Assembly: GCF_039528175.1 (NCBI RefSeq)
Contig: NZ_BAAALH010000002.1
Location: 1-64,000, forward strand
Length of the DNA stretch: 64,000 nt
Reading direction: 5' to 3'
Source: Citricoccus alkalitolerans
GTDB lineage: Bacteria > Actinomycetota > Actinomycetes > Actinomycetales > Micrococcaceae
Shown: piece after piece, positions 25,791 to 34,930 of the stretch
Layout: every line of letters starts with the position of its first letter
Position numbering within the stretch: the stretch's first letter is position 1
Made by a program: the position numbers and the translations under genes
Notes under the pieces: model-generated
Told to the model about the DNA's origin: nothing
Databases searched by the model: none
Seen by the model: the letters and a program-made list of their open reading frames with translations, nothing else

Positions 25791-26983
25791 GCGCCACCGC
25801 CGTGGCACCCGCGTGGGCCGAGCTCGCGGGCCAGGAGGCCGCCGTCGGGCAATTGTCCCGAGCTGCGACCATGGACTCCCCCACGCACGCCTGGCTCTTC
25901 ACCGGTCCACCCGGCTCCGGACGGTCCAATGCCGCGCGGGCGTTCGCCCAGGCACTCCAGTGCGAGGTGACAGACCCGGCGCAGCGCGGCTGCGGACAGT
26001 GCCACGCGTGCTTGACCGTGCATGCGGGGACGCACGCGGACGTGAAGGTCATGGCCACTGAGAACGTCACCTACAAGATCGACGAGATCCGCGAGCTGAT
26101 CTCCCTCGCCCAGGACCGTCCCTCCTCCGGGCGGTGGCGGATCTTCATCATCGAGGACGCGGACCGCATGACGGAGCGCGCCACGAACGTGCTGCTCAAG
26201 GCGATCGAGGAGCCGCCGGCCCGGACCATCTGGATGCTGTGCGCGCCCTCCCCCGCGGACGTGCTGGTGACCATCCGCTCCCGTTGCCGTCCCGTGGGAT
26301 TGCGCATCCCCTCGGTGCAGTCGGTCGCGGACCTGTTGGTGGACCGCGATGGCCTGGATCCGGCACTGGCGCTGTTCGCCGCCCGCGCCTCCCAGTCCCA
26401 CGTGGGCATGGCCCGGCGGCTGGCGCGGGACGAGGGGGCCAGGCAGCGCCGTGAAGCCGTGGTCCACCTGCCCCTGCGGATCCAGGCGACCTCGGATGCG
26501 GTGGCCCTGGCCAAGGAACTGGTGGAGGTCACCCAGGAGGAGGCGAAGTCCTCGGCCGAGGTCCGCAATGCCGAGGAGAAGGCTGGTCTGCTGCGCGCAC
26601 TGGGCCTGGGTGAGGACGAGAAGGTCCCCCCCAAGCTGCGCCACCATGTCAAGCGCCTCGAGGACAGCCAGACGGCACGCAACAAGCGCTCCGTGCATGA
26701 CACCCTCGACCGCGCGATGATCGACCTGACGGGGCTGTTCCGGGACGTGCTGGCCCTGCAGCTGGGAACCGGGGCCGAGCTGGTCAACGAGCACCTGCGG
26801 GACGACCTCGGTTCCTACGCCCACGGGGCCACCGCCGAGCGGACCGTGGCCCGGATCGACGCCGTGGCCACCGCCCGCCGGCGCCTGTCCGGCAACGTGC
26901 CCCCATTGCTGGCTCTCGAGGCCATGATGATGAGTTTCCTGCCAGACCGCATCCTGGACCGCCGTCCGGGCGAGCAGGTCTGA
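25787..26983 (+). CDS. holB: DNA polymerase III clamp-loader subunit delta'
   Basis: This 398-residue subunit loads the sliding clamp. The start at MSATAVAPAWAELAGQEAA overlaps the tmk stop, and tmk-holB is a common actinobacterial pair. The P-loop region reads GPPGSGRSNAAR with Arg where an active ATPase has Lys, as expected for the non-hydrolysing delta' subunit. A four-Cys zinc module is visible (CEVTDPAQRGCGQCHAC), then VLLKAIEEPPARTIWML and the SRC-like region IRSRCRPVGLR. Confidence 0.93.
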   Translation: MSATAVAPAWAELAGQEAAVGQLSRAATMDSPTHAWLFTGPPGSGRSNAARAFAQALQCEVTDPAQRGCGQCHACLTVHAGTHADVKVMATENVTYKIDEIRELISLAQDRPSSGRWRIFIIEDADRMTERATNVLLKAIEEPPARTIWMLCAPSPADVLVTIRSRCRPVGLRIPSVQSVADLLVDRDGLDPALALFAARASQSHVGMARRLARDEGARQRREAVVHLPLRIQATSDAVALAKELVEVTQEEAKSSAEVRNAEEKAGLLRALGLGEDEKVPPKLRHHVKRLEDSQTARNKRSVHDTLDRAMIDLTGLFRDVLALQLGTGAELVNEHLRDDLGSYAHGATAERTVARIDAVATARRRLSGNVPPLLALEAMMMSFLPDRILDRRPGEQV

Positions 26984-27025
26984 CCCACTGACCACCGCCT
27001 GACCACCGTCCCGAAAGGACACCGC

Positions 27026-28570
27026 GTGCGCCTGCACCCCCTCCCGTCCAACTCCGGTGCCATCGCCGCCGTCTTCGCGACCGTCCTGGTGCTCACCGGC
27101 TGCACTGCGGACGGTGGGCCGGACGCCGGAGGTGCCGAGCCGACATCCGGCACCGCCGCCGTCCCGGCAGGACTGGAGGACCTCTATGCGCAGGAGCCCG
27201 CCTGGCAGTCCTGCGAGCAGGATGCCGGCGACTTCGAGTGCGCCACCGTTGAGGCCCCGCTGGACTATGCGGATGCGGAGGGTGAGCGGATCGAACTGGC
27301 CCTGGTCCGGACGGGCGGAGCCGAGGATGGTGCCCCGCACCTGCTGCTGAACCCTGGCGGACCAGGAGCGTCCGGGGTGGACATGGTGGTGGACTCCCTG
27401 GACTACGTGGTCTCCGGAGCCGTCCAGGACCACTACGCCGTGGTCGGTTTCGATCCGCGCGGCGTGTCCCGCTCGGCGCCGGTGGAGTGTCTGTCCGATG
27501 AGGAGATGGATGCGGCCCGCGAGGAGCACATCGATCCCTCCACGGACGACGGCCTGGACCAGGTCCGCGACTCCGCCCGCGAGTATGCGCAGGCCTGCGA
27601 TGAGAACACCGGTGAGGTCCTCGGCCACGTGGACACCGACTCGGCGGCCCGGGACATGGACCTGATGCGGGCCGTGCTGGGCGATGAGCAGCTGAACTAC
27701 CTCGGCTTCTCCTACGGCACCGCCCTGGGGGCCTCCTACGCCGAGCAGTTTCCCGCCAACGTGGGCCGGATGGTGCTGGACGGGGCCATGGACCCGTCAC
27801 TCGACGAGTTCGAGGTCAGCCTGGGCCAGGCCGAGGCGTTCGAGAAGGCCATCACGGCATGGGCCGAATCCTGCCTCGCCGGCCCGGACTGTCCCCTGTC
27901 CGGGACTGCTCAGGACGGCGTGCAGCAGCTCCGCGAGTTGCTCGCACAGGTGGAGCAGTCCCCGCTGACGTCCTCCGACGGGCGGCAGGTCCCGGCCGCC
28001 ACCTTCGTCGCGGGGCTGATCACCCCGCTGTACGCGGACGAGAACTGGCCGATGCTCACCCAGGCCGTCGCCGATGCCATGAACGGCAACCCCGACCTGA
28101 TGCTCTACCTCGCGGACCTGAACGCCGGACGGGACGAGGACGGCGAGTACAGTTCCAACATCAACGACGCCTTCACGGCCATCAACTGCCTCGACTCCTC
28201 CGCGGCCTCCGACACCGATACGCTCCGGAGCCAGGCCGAGCAGCTGGACGAGGCCTCCCCGACCATTGGCCGGTTCCTGGCCTACGGCGGGGCGAATTGT
28301 GCCGAGTGGCCCGAGAAGCCAGTGGACGAGCCCGCTCCCGCCAGCGCTCCCGGGGCAGCGCCGATCGTGGTCATCGGCACCCAGGGCGACCCCGCCACCC
28401 CGTACGAGTGGGCCCCGGCGCTGGCCGACCAGCTCGAGTCCGGAGTCCTCGTCTCCTGGAACGGTCAGGGCCACACCGCCTACGGCCGGGCCGGGGAGTG
28501 CATCGGGGCCGCCGTGGACGGGTACCTGATCGACGGTGTGGTGCCCGAGGACGGGCTGACCTGCGACTGA
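27026..28570 (+). CDS. Exported alpha/beta hydrolase, TAP-like lipoprotein (peptidase-type)
   Basis: This 514-residue protein resembles secreted tripeptidyl aminopeptidases of actinobacteria. The GTG start at 27026 follows GAAAGGAC. A signal peptide ends in lipobox VLVLTGC. The hydrolase core has LLNPGGPGASGVDM (oxyanion region), the nucleophile in YLGFSYGTALGASYAEQF, and a C-terminal TAP-like domain with VVIGTQGDPATPYEWA (Asp) and GQGHTAYGR (His). The triad is therefore complete. Substrate unknown. Confidence 0.85.
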   Translation: MRLHPLPSNSGAIAAVFATVLVLTGCTADGGPDAGGAEPTSGTAAVPAGLEDLYAQEPAWQSCEQDAGDFECATVEAPLDYADAEGERIELALVRTGGAEDGAPHLLLNPGGPGASGVDMVVDSLDYVVSGAVQDHYAVVGFDPRGVSRSAPVECLSDEEMDAAREEHIDPSTDDGLDQVRDSAREYAQACDENTGEVLGHVDTDSAARDMDLMRAVLGDEQLNYLGFSYGTALGASYAEQFPANVGRMVLDGAMDPSLDEFEVSLGQAEAFEKAITAWAESCLAGPDCPLSGTAQDGVQQLRELLAQVEQSPLTSSDGRQVPAATFVAGLITPLYADENWPMLTQAVADAMNGNPDLMLYLADLNAGRDEDGEYSSNINDAFTAINCLDSSAASDTDTLRSQAEQLDEASPTIGRFLAYGGANCAEWPEKPVDEPAPASAPGAAPIVVIGTQGDPATPYEWAPALADQLESGVLVSWNGQGHTAYGRAGECIGAAVDGYLIDGVVPEDGLTCD

Positions 28571-28596
28571 GGCGTTCTGGCCCGCGGGCCGGTGGG

Positions 28597-29325
28597 TCAG
28601 CAGCCCGCGCGGGTCACCAGGGCCGGGACGTCCCTGATGGAGGGCACGACGGCGGCCGCACCGGCACCGCTGAGCACAGCCTCATCGTGGTAACCGGTCA
28701 GCACTCCCACGGTCAGCCCGGCGCCGGCCCGCTGGCCGGCCCGGATGTCCCCGGCCGTGTCCCCGACCGTCATGACGGAGCGGACATCCTCGAGGTCCAG
28801 GGCCAGCAGTGCCGTGAGGATCATGTCCGGGTACGGCGCGCCGCGGCCGGCGTCCGAGGGGCACAGGCTGAGGTCAGAGACGCCCATCCAGTCCAGTGAC
28901 TCCAGGATCATGTTCTGGGTGTGCCGGGCGAAGCCTGTGGTCAGCACGATCTTCATGCCCGCCTCCCGGAGCGCGGCCACCGCCTCCGCGGCACCATCCA
29001 CCGGGCGGACGCCGCGTTCGGCCAGCAATCGGTCATAGGTGGCCTCGAAGCACGCATTGGCGCGGCGGGCCGCCACCGGGTCCTCAGCGAAGATCGAGCG
29101 GAAGATCTCGTGGCGGGAGGTGCCGCGGGCCTCGCGGAAGTACCCCACCATCGCGTCCGATCGGGACCCGCCGGGTTCGATGCCCTCCTGCAGGATCGCG
29201 GTGTTGAAGGCCTCGTCCTGGAGACCTCCCTCATCCACGGTGGTGCCGGACATGTCCAGGACGGCCAGCTTCAGCGGACGCCGCGAACGGACATCCCGGT
29301 GGGGTTGGGCGTTGGCAGGCATCAT
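28597..29325 (-). CDS. HAD hydrolase, phosphonatase-like
   Basis: This ~242-residue HAD-superfamily phosphatase has the nucleophile motif LAVLDMSGTTVDEGG, the VLTTGFARHTQNMILESL motif II region, and the acidic SVMTVGDTAGDIRAGQRAGAG. It fits the PhnX-like phosphonatase-like hydrolase group. No phosphonate genes adjoin it, so the substrate is open. GGGAGG lies nine bases before the ATG at 29325; an adjacent GTG (29328) and ATG (29322) are alternative starts. Confidence 0.85.
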   Translation of the reverse strand: MMPANAQPHRDVRSRRPLKLAVLDMSGTTVDEGGLQDEAFNTAILQEGIEPGGSRSDAMVGYFREARGTSRHEIFRSIFAEDPVAARRANACFEATYDRLLAERGVRPVDGAAEAVAALREAGMKIVLTTGFARHTQNMILESLDWMGVSDLSLCPSDAGRGAPYPDMILTALLALDLEDVRSVMTVGDTAGDIRAGQRAGAGLTVGVLTGYHDEAVLSGAGAAAVVPSIRDVPALVTRAGC

Positions 29326-29535
29326 CACAACTGTCCTCCCGTAGACAGACGGCCCAGCGGGTGCCGGGCCTGTCATCATATTCGGACCACTCCACCGCAG
29401 CGACCTGTCCTGCGGTTGGACGTGAAGTGAACGTCATCTGTGGGTTGTGAACGCCGTGCGCTTCCCCTGATTTTGCCCGGCGGGGCACCGGCCCGCTATC
29501 ATCGATAGCCGTGGCACCCCCGGGTGTCAGCGTTC

Positions 29536-29609
29536 GCCTCCTTAGCTCAGCTGGCCAGAGCAGCTCCCTCGTAAAGAGCAGGTCACCGGTTCGAATCCGG
29601 TAGGGGGCT
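29536..29609 (+). tRNA. tRNA-Thr(CGU)
   Basis: A 74-base cloverleaf can be folded: acceptor GCCTCCT with AGGGGGC (one G-T pair), D-arm region TTAGCTCAGCTGG, anticodon loop with CGT (Thr), T-arm CCGGTTCGAATCCGG, discriminator T. CCA is not encoded. A T-run terminator follows directly. Confidence 0.95.
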
Positions 29610-29615
29610 CAGAGA

Positions 29616-29656
29616 GGCCTCCCTGATCCGGCGTCGCGCCGACGGGGAGGTTTTTT
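29616..29656 (+). terminator. Rho-independent terminator of tRNA-Thr
   Basis: Arms CCTCCC (29618) and GGGAGG (29645), with further pairing inside (CGGCGTCGCGCCG), are followed by six T at 29651-29656. It lies just after the tRNA. Confidence 0.9.
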
Positions 29657-29677
29657 GCGCAACGGTGGTGCCGCCCG

Positions 29678-31225
29678 TCAGTCGGAAGCCACCGCCCGCA
29701 CCGGCACGTCCGGGCGGGAGACCTCCTGCCATCCCGTGAACGGCGCTTCGTGTCGGTTCGGGACGGTGTTGAGGATGGCCGGCTCGGAGAACCGCTTCCC
29801 CGCGATCAGCTGGCGCGCGGCGGCCAGGTGCGCCGAGGTGCACTCCCCGCCGTAGCCCACCGTGTATTCCCTCGAGTCGCGCTGGGCGCCCATCACGTCT
29901 GCCATGCAGTCGGCAAGGTGTTCGACGCCGTTGTCGTTGCCGTAGACGCGGTTCAGGTCCCGGTCCATCACGCTCAGCTGCCCGTTCCGATCGGTGGCGT
30001 CCAGGTAGCCGTAGGCTCGATACTGCAGCAGGTGCGCGCACTCGTGGAGCTGGATGGCGCGAGAGGAGACGTGGTTGGGATCCGCGATCATCCCAGTGAT
30101 CTGGAGGCCCTCCTCTTTCTCCACGAGGATCCGGTCGCCGGAAGCTTGGTACCGGAGACGCATGTTGGCATAGGACGTCCGCCCGGAGATCACTGAGATC
30201 TGCGGCTTCCAGCACCACGGCGCGATGTTGTTGGCCACTTTCTGCTCGAAACTGCCGTCCCGCGGGTAGGGCTTCGCGGCGGTCCCCGGCTGGCCCGTGC
30301 TGAGCATGCCCTTGTTCACCCAGCCTGTTCTGCCACCGACCCGCACCTGCGCCAGGCCGGAGGAGTCCCGGACCCATTCCAGGCCGGTCTGCGCCGGCAG
30401 GGTTGACAGCACGGGGGCCGCCCGCCAATCATCCTGCGCATACAGGTTGACGGCAGTCTCGGTCCACAGGGACAGCCCCGGACGGTCTTTGACCACGCCG
30501 TTCACCAGGTACAGGAACTTGGAGGTCTCGCCTCTCGTGACATCACGGCCGGCCCGGAAGGTGCCGTCGCTGTAACCCGTCACGCCGAGGGAGCGCATCC
30601 AGTGGGCGGGACCGTAGTAGTAGGCGCGCTGCTGCCCAGCCAGATCTGGGAACGGCGCGGGCACCGAAACGGCGGGACGGCCCGCATAGCGGTGCATGAA
30701 CGCCGCCAGCTCGCCACGGGTGATCTGCCCGGACGGCTCGAAGGTCCCGTCCGCATAGCCGGTGGTGATCCCCCGGGTGGTGGCCCACAGGATGGCATTA
30801 CGGTGGACGGTGCCGGCCGTGACGTCGCTGAAGCTGCGTGGCGCCCCGCCGGTGTAGCTCTCCCCGGACATCCGATAAAGGAAGGCCGCCACCTCTGCGC
30901 GACTGATGGCGCGGCCCGCACGGAAGGTCCCGTCCGCGTACCCGGTGGTCACACATTGGCGGACCATCCACTCCACGGAGTTCCCGAAGCTCGCCAGATC
31001 ATCCGCGAAGTTCGCCCCGGAGGCCCCAGCCGGGCAGGCCGCCTCAGAGGTGACCGCTTGCGGGGCGGCGTCGGCAGCGGGAGCCGCCAGGGCCGGCATC
31101 GGGAACAGGCTAGCTACCAGCAGCGGACTCAGCATCAGTGCCAGTACGCCAGTCAACAGGGCGCGCACGGAACGGCGCCGGGCGGGGTGCACCACGGACG
31201 ATGGGCGGGCAGAGACAGGGGGCAT
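29678..31225 (-). CDS. Exported SLH-domain protein with SH3-like and HExxH metallopeptidase regions
   Basis: This 515-residue surface protein starts MPPVSARPSS and has a long basic signal peptide (VRALLTGVLALMLSPLLVAS ending PALAAPA). About residues 75-245 are three SLH repeats (VTTGYADGTFRAGRAISRAE and two similar), which usually bind cell-wall polymers. Next comes a bacterial SH3-like segment (NLYAQDDWRAAPVLSTL to GRTGWV). The C-terminal half contains IQLHECAHLLQYRAYG, a true HExxH, followed by GVEHLADCMADVMGA, a candidate third-ligand region of a zinc peptidase. Peptidase activity is inferred from this motif only. Confidence 0.8.
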   Translation of the reverse strand: MPPVSARPSSVVHPARRRSVRALLTGVLALMLSPLLVASLFPMPALAAPAADAAPQAVTSEAACPAGASGANFADDLASFGNSVEWMVRQCVTTGYADGTFRAGRAISRAEVAAFLYRMSGESYTGGAPRSFSDVTAGTVHRNAILWATTRGITTGYADGTFEPSGQITRGELAAFMHRYAGRPAVSVPAPFPDLAGQQRAYYYGPAHWMRSLGVTGYSDGTFRAGRDVTRGETSKFLYLVNGVVKDRPGLSLWTETAVNLYAQDDWRAAPVLSTLPAQTGLEWVRDSSGLAQVRVGGRTGWVNKGMLSTGQPGTAAKPYPRDGSFEQKVANNIAPWCWKPQISVISGRTSYANMRLRYQASGDRILVEKEEGLQITGMIADPNHVSSRAIQLHECAHLLQYRAYGYLDATDRNGQLSVMDRDLNRVYGNDNGVEHLADCMADVMGAQRDSREYTVGYGGECTSAHLAAARQLIAGKRFSEPAILNTVPNRHEAPFTGWQEVSRPDVPVRAVASD

Positions 31226-31285
31226 GCGGGGTGAACCTCTCGGCGGGCGGTGTGGGGGCCGCCGGGCCGCGTCCCTGCCCATATC

Positions 31286-31744
31286 CTAAGCTCCGAGCGT
31301 TTCCGCGGCGGCCTCCTCGGCCTCCTGCACGGCGGCCACGACCTTCTCGGCACGCCGTCCCACCGAGTGCAGGGAGGCCTGACCCAGCCGGAACAATGCC
31401 GCGGCCTGGGCGGTGGTCGCCAGGTCGTTCGCGGCCCGGGACAAGATGCGGTGCACGTCGCTGCCCGAGGCAGGCACCTGCAGGCCGGTCTCGGGGTGCT
31501 GGCGGTGGGCTTCCACGCACAGGTGACGCACCCGTGGCGCCAGCTCGGCCAGTACGTTGCCAGCGTTGACCAGCCCGTTCAACTCGTCCTCGGGGATCTT
31601 GCCCTCGGCGCGGGCCTCCTGGACGACCTGCCAGTACCGGTCCAGCGAACGGATGAACCAGTCATGGCTCCGGCGCCAGAGTTCGGTTCCGAGCTCCGTC
31701 TCATCCTTCTTGGCCTGCCGGCGCCGCGCGAACGGTCCGGCCAT
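31286..31744 (-). CDS. Conserved hypothetical helical protein
   Basis: This 152-residue protein has no motif I recognise. It is mostly helical (ELWRRSHDWFIRSLDRYWQV, RILSRAANDLATTAQAAAL) and ends in an Ala/Glu-rich helix. Its ATG overlaps the stop of the quinone oxidoreductase gene (TGATG), so the two are translationally coupled. Function unknown. Confidence 0.75.
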   Translation of the reverse strand: MAGPFARRRQAKKDETELGTELWRRSHDWFIRSLDRYWQVVQEARAEGKIPEDELNGLVNAGNVLAELAPRVRHLCVEAHRQHPETGLQVPASGSDVHRILSRAANDLATTAQAAALFRLGQASLHSVGRRAEKVVAAVQEAEEAAAETLGA

Positions 31745-32760
31745 CAAGGCCTCTCCTCGGTCACCAGGAGGATCTTGCCCGTCCGGTCCGCCTCTTCGAA
31801 GCGGTCCTGAGCTGCCGCCACGTCTTCCAGGGCGAACACCGCGTCCGTGGTGGTGCGGATGGCTCCGGAGGTCACCAACGGCCAGACGTGGTCGGCCACC
31901 TCCCGCATGATCGCCGCCTTCTCCTCCACTGGCCGTGGACGCAGCATCGTCCCGGTCACCACGGCATTCTTGCCCATGACCTTGCCGATCGGCAGGGTTC
32001 CGGAGGCTCCGCCCTGCAGACCGATCACGACCAACCGCCCGCCGCGTGCCAGCGCGGCCACGTTCTTCTCCAGGTACTTCGCACCCATCACGTCCAGGAT
32101 CACATCCGCGCCATGGCCACCGGTGATCTCCTCCATCCGGGCCACGAAGTCCTCCTCGCGGTGGTTGATGGCCGCCTCGGCACCCAGCTCAAGACTCCGC
32201 TGCACCTTCTCCGTGCTGCCGGCGGTCGCCACCGGACGGGCGCCCAGCACCTTCAACAGTTGCAGAGCGAACGAGCCGATGCCGCCGGTGCCGCCGTGCA
32301 CGAGCACCCAGTCGCCTCGGCCCACAGCGGCCTGCTGGATCAGGTTGGACCAACAGGTGGCCGCTACTTCCGGGAGGCCGGCCGCATCGGTGAGGGAGAC
32401 GCCGTCGGGCACCGGGACCACCTGTCCGGCGGGGACCACCACGTACTCCGCATAGCCGCCGCCGGCCAGCAGGGCACACACCGGCGTGCCGAAATCCCAG
32501 TTCCCGACGCCGGCCCCGGTCTCCTCGATCGTTCCGGAGACCTCCAGTCCGGGCACCTCTGAGGCCCCCTCTGGGACCGGATAGTTGCCCGCCCGCTGGA
32601 GTAGGTCCGCGCGATTGATGCCTGCGGCCGTCACCTTGATGAGGACCTCACCGGGCCCTGGGACAGGGAGGGCGACATCCTCAACGGACAGGACCTCGCG
32701 ACCGCCGGCGCCGGTGTACGTCACGGCCCGCATGGTGTGGTGATGAAGCTCCTGGGACAT
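31744..32760 (-). CDS. NADPH:quinone oxidoreductase family protein (zinc-independent MDR)
   Basis: This 338-residue medium-chain reductase has an N-terminal GroES-like domain (VTAAGINRADLLQRAGNYPV, VPGLEVSGTIEETG) and a Rossmann domain with VLVHGGTGGIGSFALQLLK and the NADPH-pocket region VATAGSTEKVQRSLELGAEA. The zinc ligands of alcohol dehydrogenases are absent, which fits the QOR/TP53I3-like group. Its first codons overlap the last 40 bp of the upstream DUF222-HNH gene. Substrate unknown. Confidence 0.9.
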   Translation of the reverse strand: MSQELHHHTMRAVTYTGAGGREVLSVEDVALPVPGPGEVLIKVTAAGINRADLLQRAGNYPVPEGASEVPGLEVSGTIEETGAGVGNWDFGTPVCALLAGGGYAEYVVVPAGQVVPVPDGVSLTDAAGLPEVAATCWSNLIQQAAVGRGDWVLVHGGTGGIGSFALQLLKVLGARPVATAGSTEKVQRSLELGAEAAINHREEDFVARMEEITGGHGADVILDVMGAKYLEKNVAALARGGRLVVIGLQGGASGTLPIGKVMGKNAVVTGTMLRPRPVEEKAAIMREVADHVWPLVTSGAIRTTTDAVFALEDVAAAQDRFEEADRTGKILLVTEERP

Positions 32761-34604
32761 GGTCCTCCCCTTGTCTGGTGGCTGGCCAACGACTTTCTCA
32801 GCGTTGCTTCTAGGCTACTCGCGTGGCTTGGTTGCATGGATGCGCGCGCTGTTTCCCGACGCAACGTTGACCTCAGCGCCGATCCCCTACTCCGTGGCGT
32901 CGCTCTTGGACGCATCGAGCCGGTTGGCGAACCGACTGGCACCTCGTTGGAGGTGTTGTCCGGCAGGGTGGCGGTCACCGCGGTGTTCGTGGAGCAGGCG
33001 ATCACCCGTGACTGTCCAGGCGCTCTCAGCGGTGGTTCTGCCGGTGAAGGTCCTGTCGATGCGTGTTCTGGCTCCGGTGGTGGGGTGAGGGGCCGGGGGT
33101 GATTGGTGTACTCATGACCGGTGGGGGTGGTGACGCGGAGTTCGTCGGCGGAGGCGTGGTGGGTCCAGCCGGGGTTCTCTTTGGTGTGGTTGCAGCGCAC
33201 GCACAGCCCGGAGGCGTTGTCCCAGGCGGTGCGCCCGCCGTCACGGTGGGGTGTGGCGTGGTCGATGTGCCGGATCGGGGCATCGCAGTAGGGGGTGCGG
33301 CAGATCCCGTCCCGCAGGAGCACCATGTGCCGCAGCAGTCCGGAGAAGACGCGGCGGTGGGAGTCCATCGCGACGAGCTGACCGGTGGCAGGTGCGGTAT
33401 AGAGCCGGCGGATGAAGACCTCGGCCTCGGTGTCCGTGATCGTCCGGCGTGCCACAGGTGCGGGAATCGGACCGTGACCGGGCAACCACGCCGGGAGATC
33501 GGCATTGGCGCCGGCGCTCGCTTCGGTCCCCGCCTCTGAGTCCTCACCGACTGATCCGCTTGCGTTGCCGGTGGCCTTGAGAAGGGCGGTGTCGGTCATG
33601 ATCAGTTGAATCTCGACGGGGACGGCTTCGGCGGTGGCCTGTCCGGTGAGGCGTTGAACGAAGAGGTCGGTGAGGACCTGCTGTGGACTCCTCTCAACGG
33701 CGTCACCTTCGGCGATGGTACTGGCGGCGGCCGTGGTGAGGTTTTGATAGCAGGCGGCAGCCTGGGCGATCGGGAGCAGGGCGGTGAGGTAGGCCATGCC
33801 CGGGTTGGTCTCGGCGGGTTTCAAGCTCAGGTGCCGTTCGCGGCAGGATTGTTCTTGGCGTTGCAGGGCAGTGGCGGGGTCTTGTCCTTGGGCGGCGGCT
33901 TGGGCTTCCTGGACGAGTTCGCGGCGGCCGAGGAACTCGATCCGGTCGGCCAAGGCGGAATCTGCGGTCTGGCGTTGGCGTGGGGTGAGCCAGTGGGTTT
34001 GGTGGTCGATCGCGGCGGCTTGATCCTCGCTGATGCGCCCAGTGGTCAGAGCCTCCAGGGTGTGGGGCAGGTCCGCCACCAGGTTCAGGGCCAGTCGGAG
34101 GTGTTTGGAACCCCGGGCCCCGGTGCGTCGGGCCAGGCCGACCTCACCAGGCAGGCCACGACCCCGACGAGCCTCGGGGATACCCTGGGCGGCTTCGGAC
34201 TGGGTGCGGCGGGAATGCAGGGCGGCGGTCTCACGGGCCTGGGCGGCAGCACAGGCTGACTTCAGTGCTTCCAGAGCCTGGATCCGGTCAATGGCCTCGG
34301 CCTCAGGCCCATCCGGAGACGCAATAGCCGGACGCGTATATAGGGCGTCAGGGGTGGGTCCCGCAGCAGGGGCCATCAGGGCCAGGGCGTGGCGCAGGCC
34401 GATGAGGTCGAGCGCGTTGACCGGCACCGCGATGACCGGCACCCGCGCACCGGCAGATCCCGCAATGGTGGTAGCCGGGGTATTGGTGTGGGTGTACGCA
34501 ACTGGGGCGCGACTGGGACCGGCGGCTGCAACGCTGCCGTTGGCCCCGCCGTCGGGCTGGGGCATGTCACCTTCGTTCCACTGGCTCCGCCGATCTTCGA
34601 ACAT
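32721..34604 (-). CDS. DUF222 / HNH endonuclease-domain protein (13E12-repeat type)
   Basis: This ~627-residue protein has a DUF222 region (about 90-330) with ISEDQAAAIDHQTHWLTPRQ, a variable middle, and a C-terminal HNH domain: CRTPYCDAPIRHIDHATPHRDGG then NASGLCVRCNHTKE. Such genes are abundant in actinobacteria and mycobacterial 13E12 repeats, often near mobile DNA; their role is not known. The last ~90 residues are low complexity and overlap the next gene by 40 bp, so the C-terminus may be extended by a lost stop. The ATG at 34604 was chosen; an in-frame GTG at 34634 is possible. Confidence 0.85.
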   Translation of the reverse strand: MFEDRRSQWNEGDMPQPDGGANGSVAAAGPSRAPVAYTHTNTPATTIAGSAGARVPVIAVPVNALDLIGLRHALALMAPAAGPTPDALYTRPAIASPDGPEAEAIDRIQALEALKSACAAAQARETAALHSRRTQSEAAQGIPEARRGRGLPGEVGLARRTGARGSKHLRLALNLVADLPHTLEALTTGRISEDQAAAIDHQTHWLTPRQRQTADSALADRIEFLGRRELVQEAQAAAQGQDPATALQRQEQSCRERHLSLKPAETNPGMAYLTALLPIAQAAACYQNLTTAAASTIAEGDAVERSPQQVLTDLFVQRLTGQATAEAVPVEIQLIMTDTALLKATGNASGSVGEDSEAGTEASAGANADLPAWLPGHGPIPAPVARRTITDTEAEVFIRRLYTAPATGQLVAMDSHRRVFSGLLRHMVLLRDGICRTPYCDAPIRHIDHATPHRDGGRTAWDNASGLCVRCNHTKENPGWTHHASADELRVTTPTGHEYTNHPRPLTPPPEPEHASTGPSPAEPPLRAPGQSRVIACSTNTAVTATLPDNTSNEVPVGSPTGSMRPRATPRSRGSALRSTLRRETARASMQPSHASSLEATLRKSLASHQTRGGPCPRSFITTPCGP

Positions 34605-34783
34605 GTGTACTACTCTACGAAGGTGGTCGGACACGATAAGCAGGGGCGACCCGAATTGTGGATGGCGTTTGGACGAGGCCCGCCTGTGCAGGACGGGGGC
34701 ACTGGGGCACGCGCGGGTCAGGCCCCGCCATGGAATGACGCGGGACCGGTAGGCTGATCGAGGCCTTTAGAATGGTCCCCCTG

Positions 34784-34871
34784 GGATGGTTGTCCGAGCG
34801 GCCGAAGGAGCTGGTCTTGAAAACCAGTGTGCGGTAACCCCGTACCAAGAGTTCGAATCTCTTACCATCCG
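34784..34871 (+). tRNA. tRNA-Ser(UGA), island integration site
   Basis: An 88-base class II tRNA: acceptor GGATGGT/ACCATCC, anticodon stem CTGGT/ACCAG with loop CTTGAAA (anticodon TGA), a long variable arm (29-34 bases into the 3' part) and T-arm AAGAG-TTCGAAT-CTCTT; discriminator G, no encoded CCA. Its 3' 56 bases are part of the left direct repeat of the genomic island, so this half may have come from the element. Confidence 0.95.
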
Positions 34872-34872
34872 C
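34816..34872 (+). repeat. Left attachment repeat (attL) in tRNA-Ser
   Basis: These 57 bases, from the anticodon loop to just past the discriminator, recur at 60753-60809 with three substitutions (34844, 34850, 34860). A truncated integrase follows within 60 bp. Confidence 0.9.
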
Positions 34873-34882
34873 GTGAATAAAG

Positions 34883-34913
34883 GGAAGCGGTCCCACTGAG
34901 TGGGGCCGTTTCC
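34883..34913 (+). terminator. Hairpin after tRNA-Ser (element-derived side)
   Basis: A 14-bp stem (GGAAGCGGTCCCAC with GTGGGGCCGTTTCC, two G-U pairs) and a three-base loop lie 11 bp after the tRNA. No T run follows. Confidence 0.5.
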
Positions 34914-34930
34914 GCGTTGCCGGGGACCGT

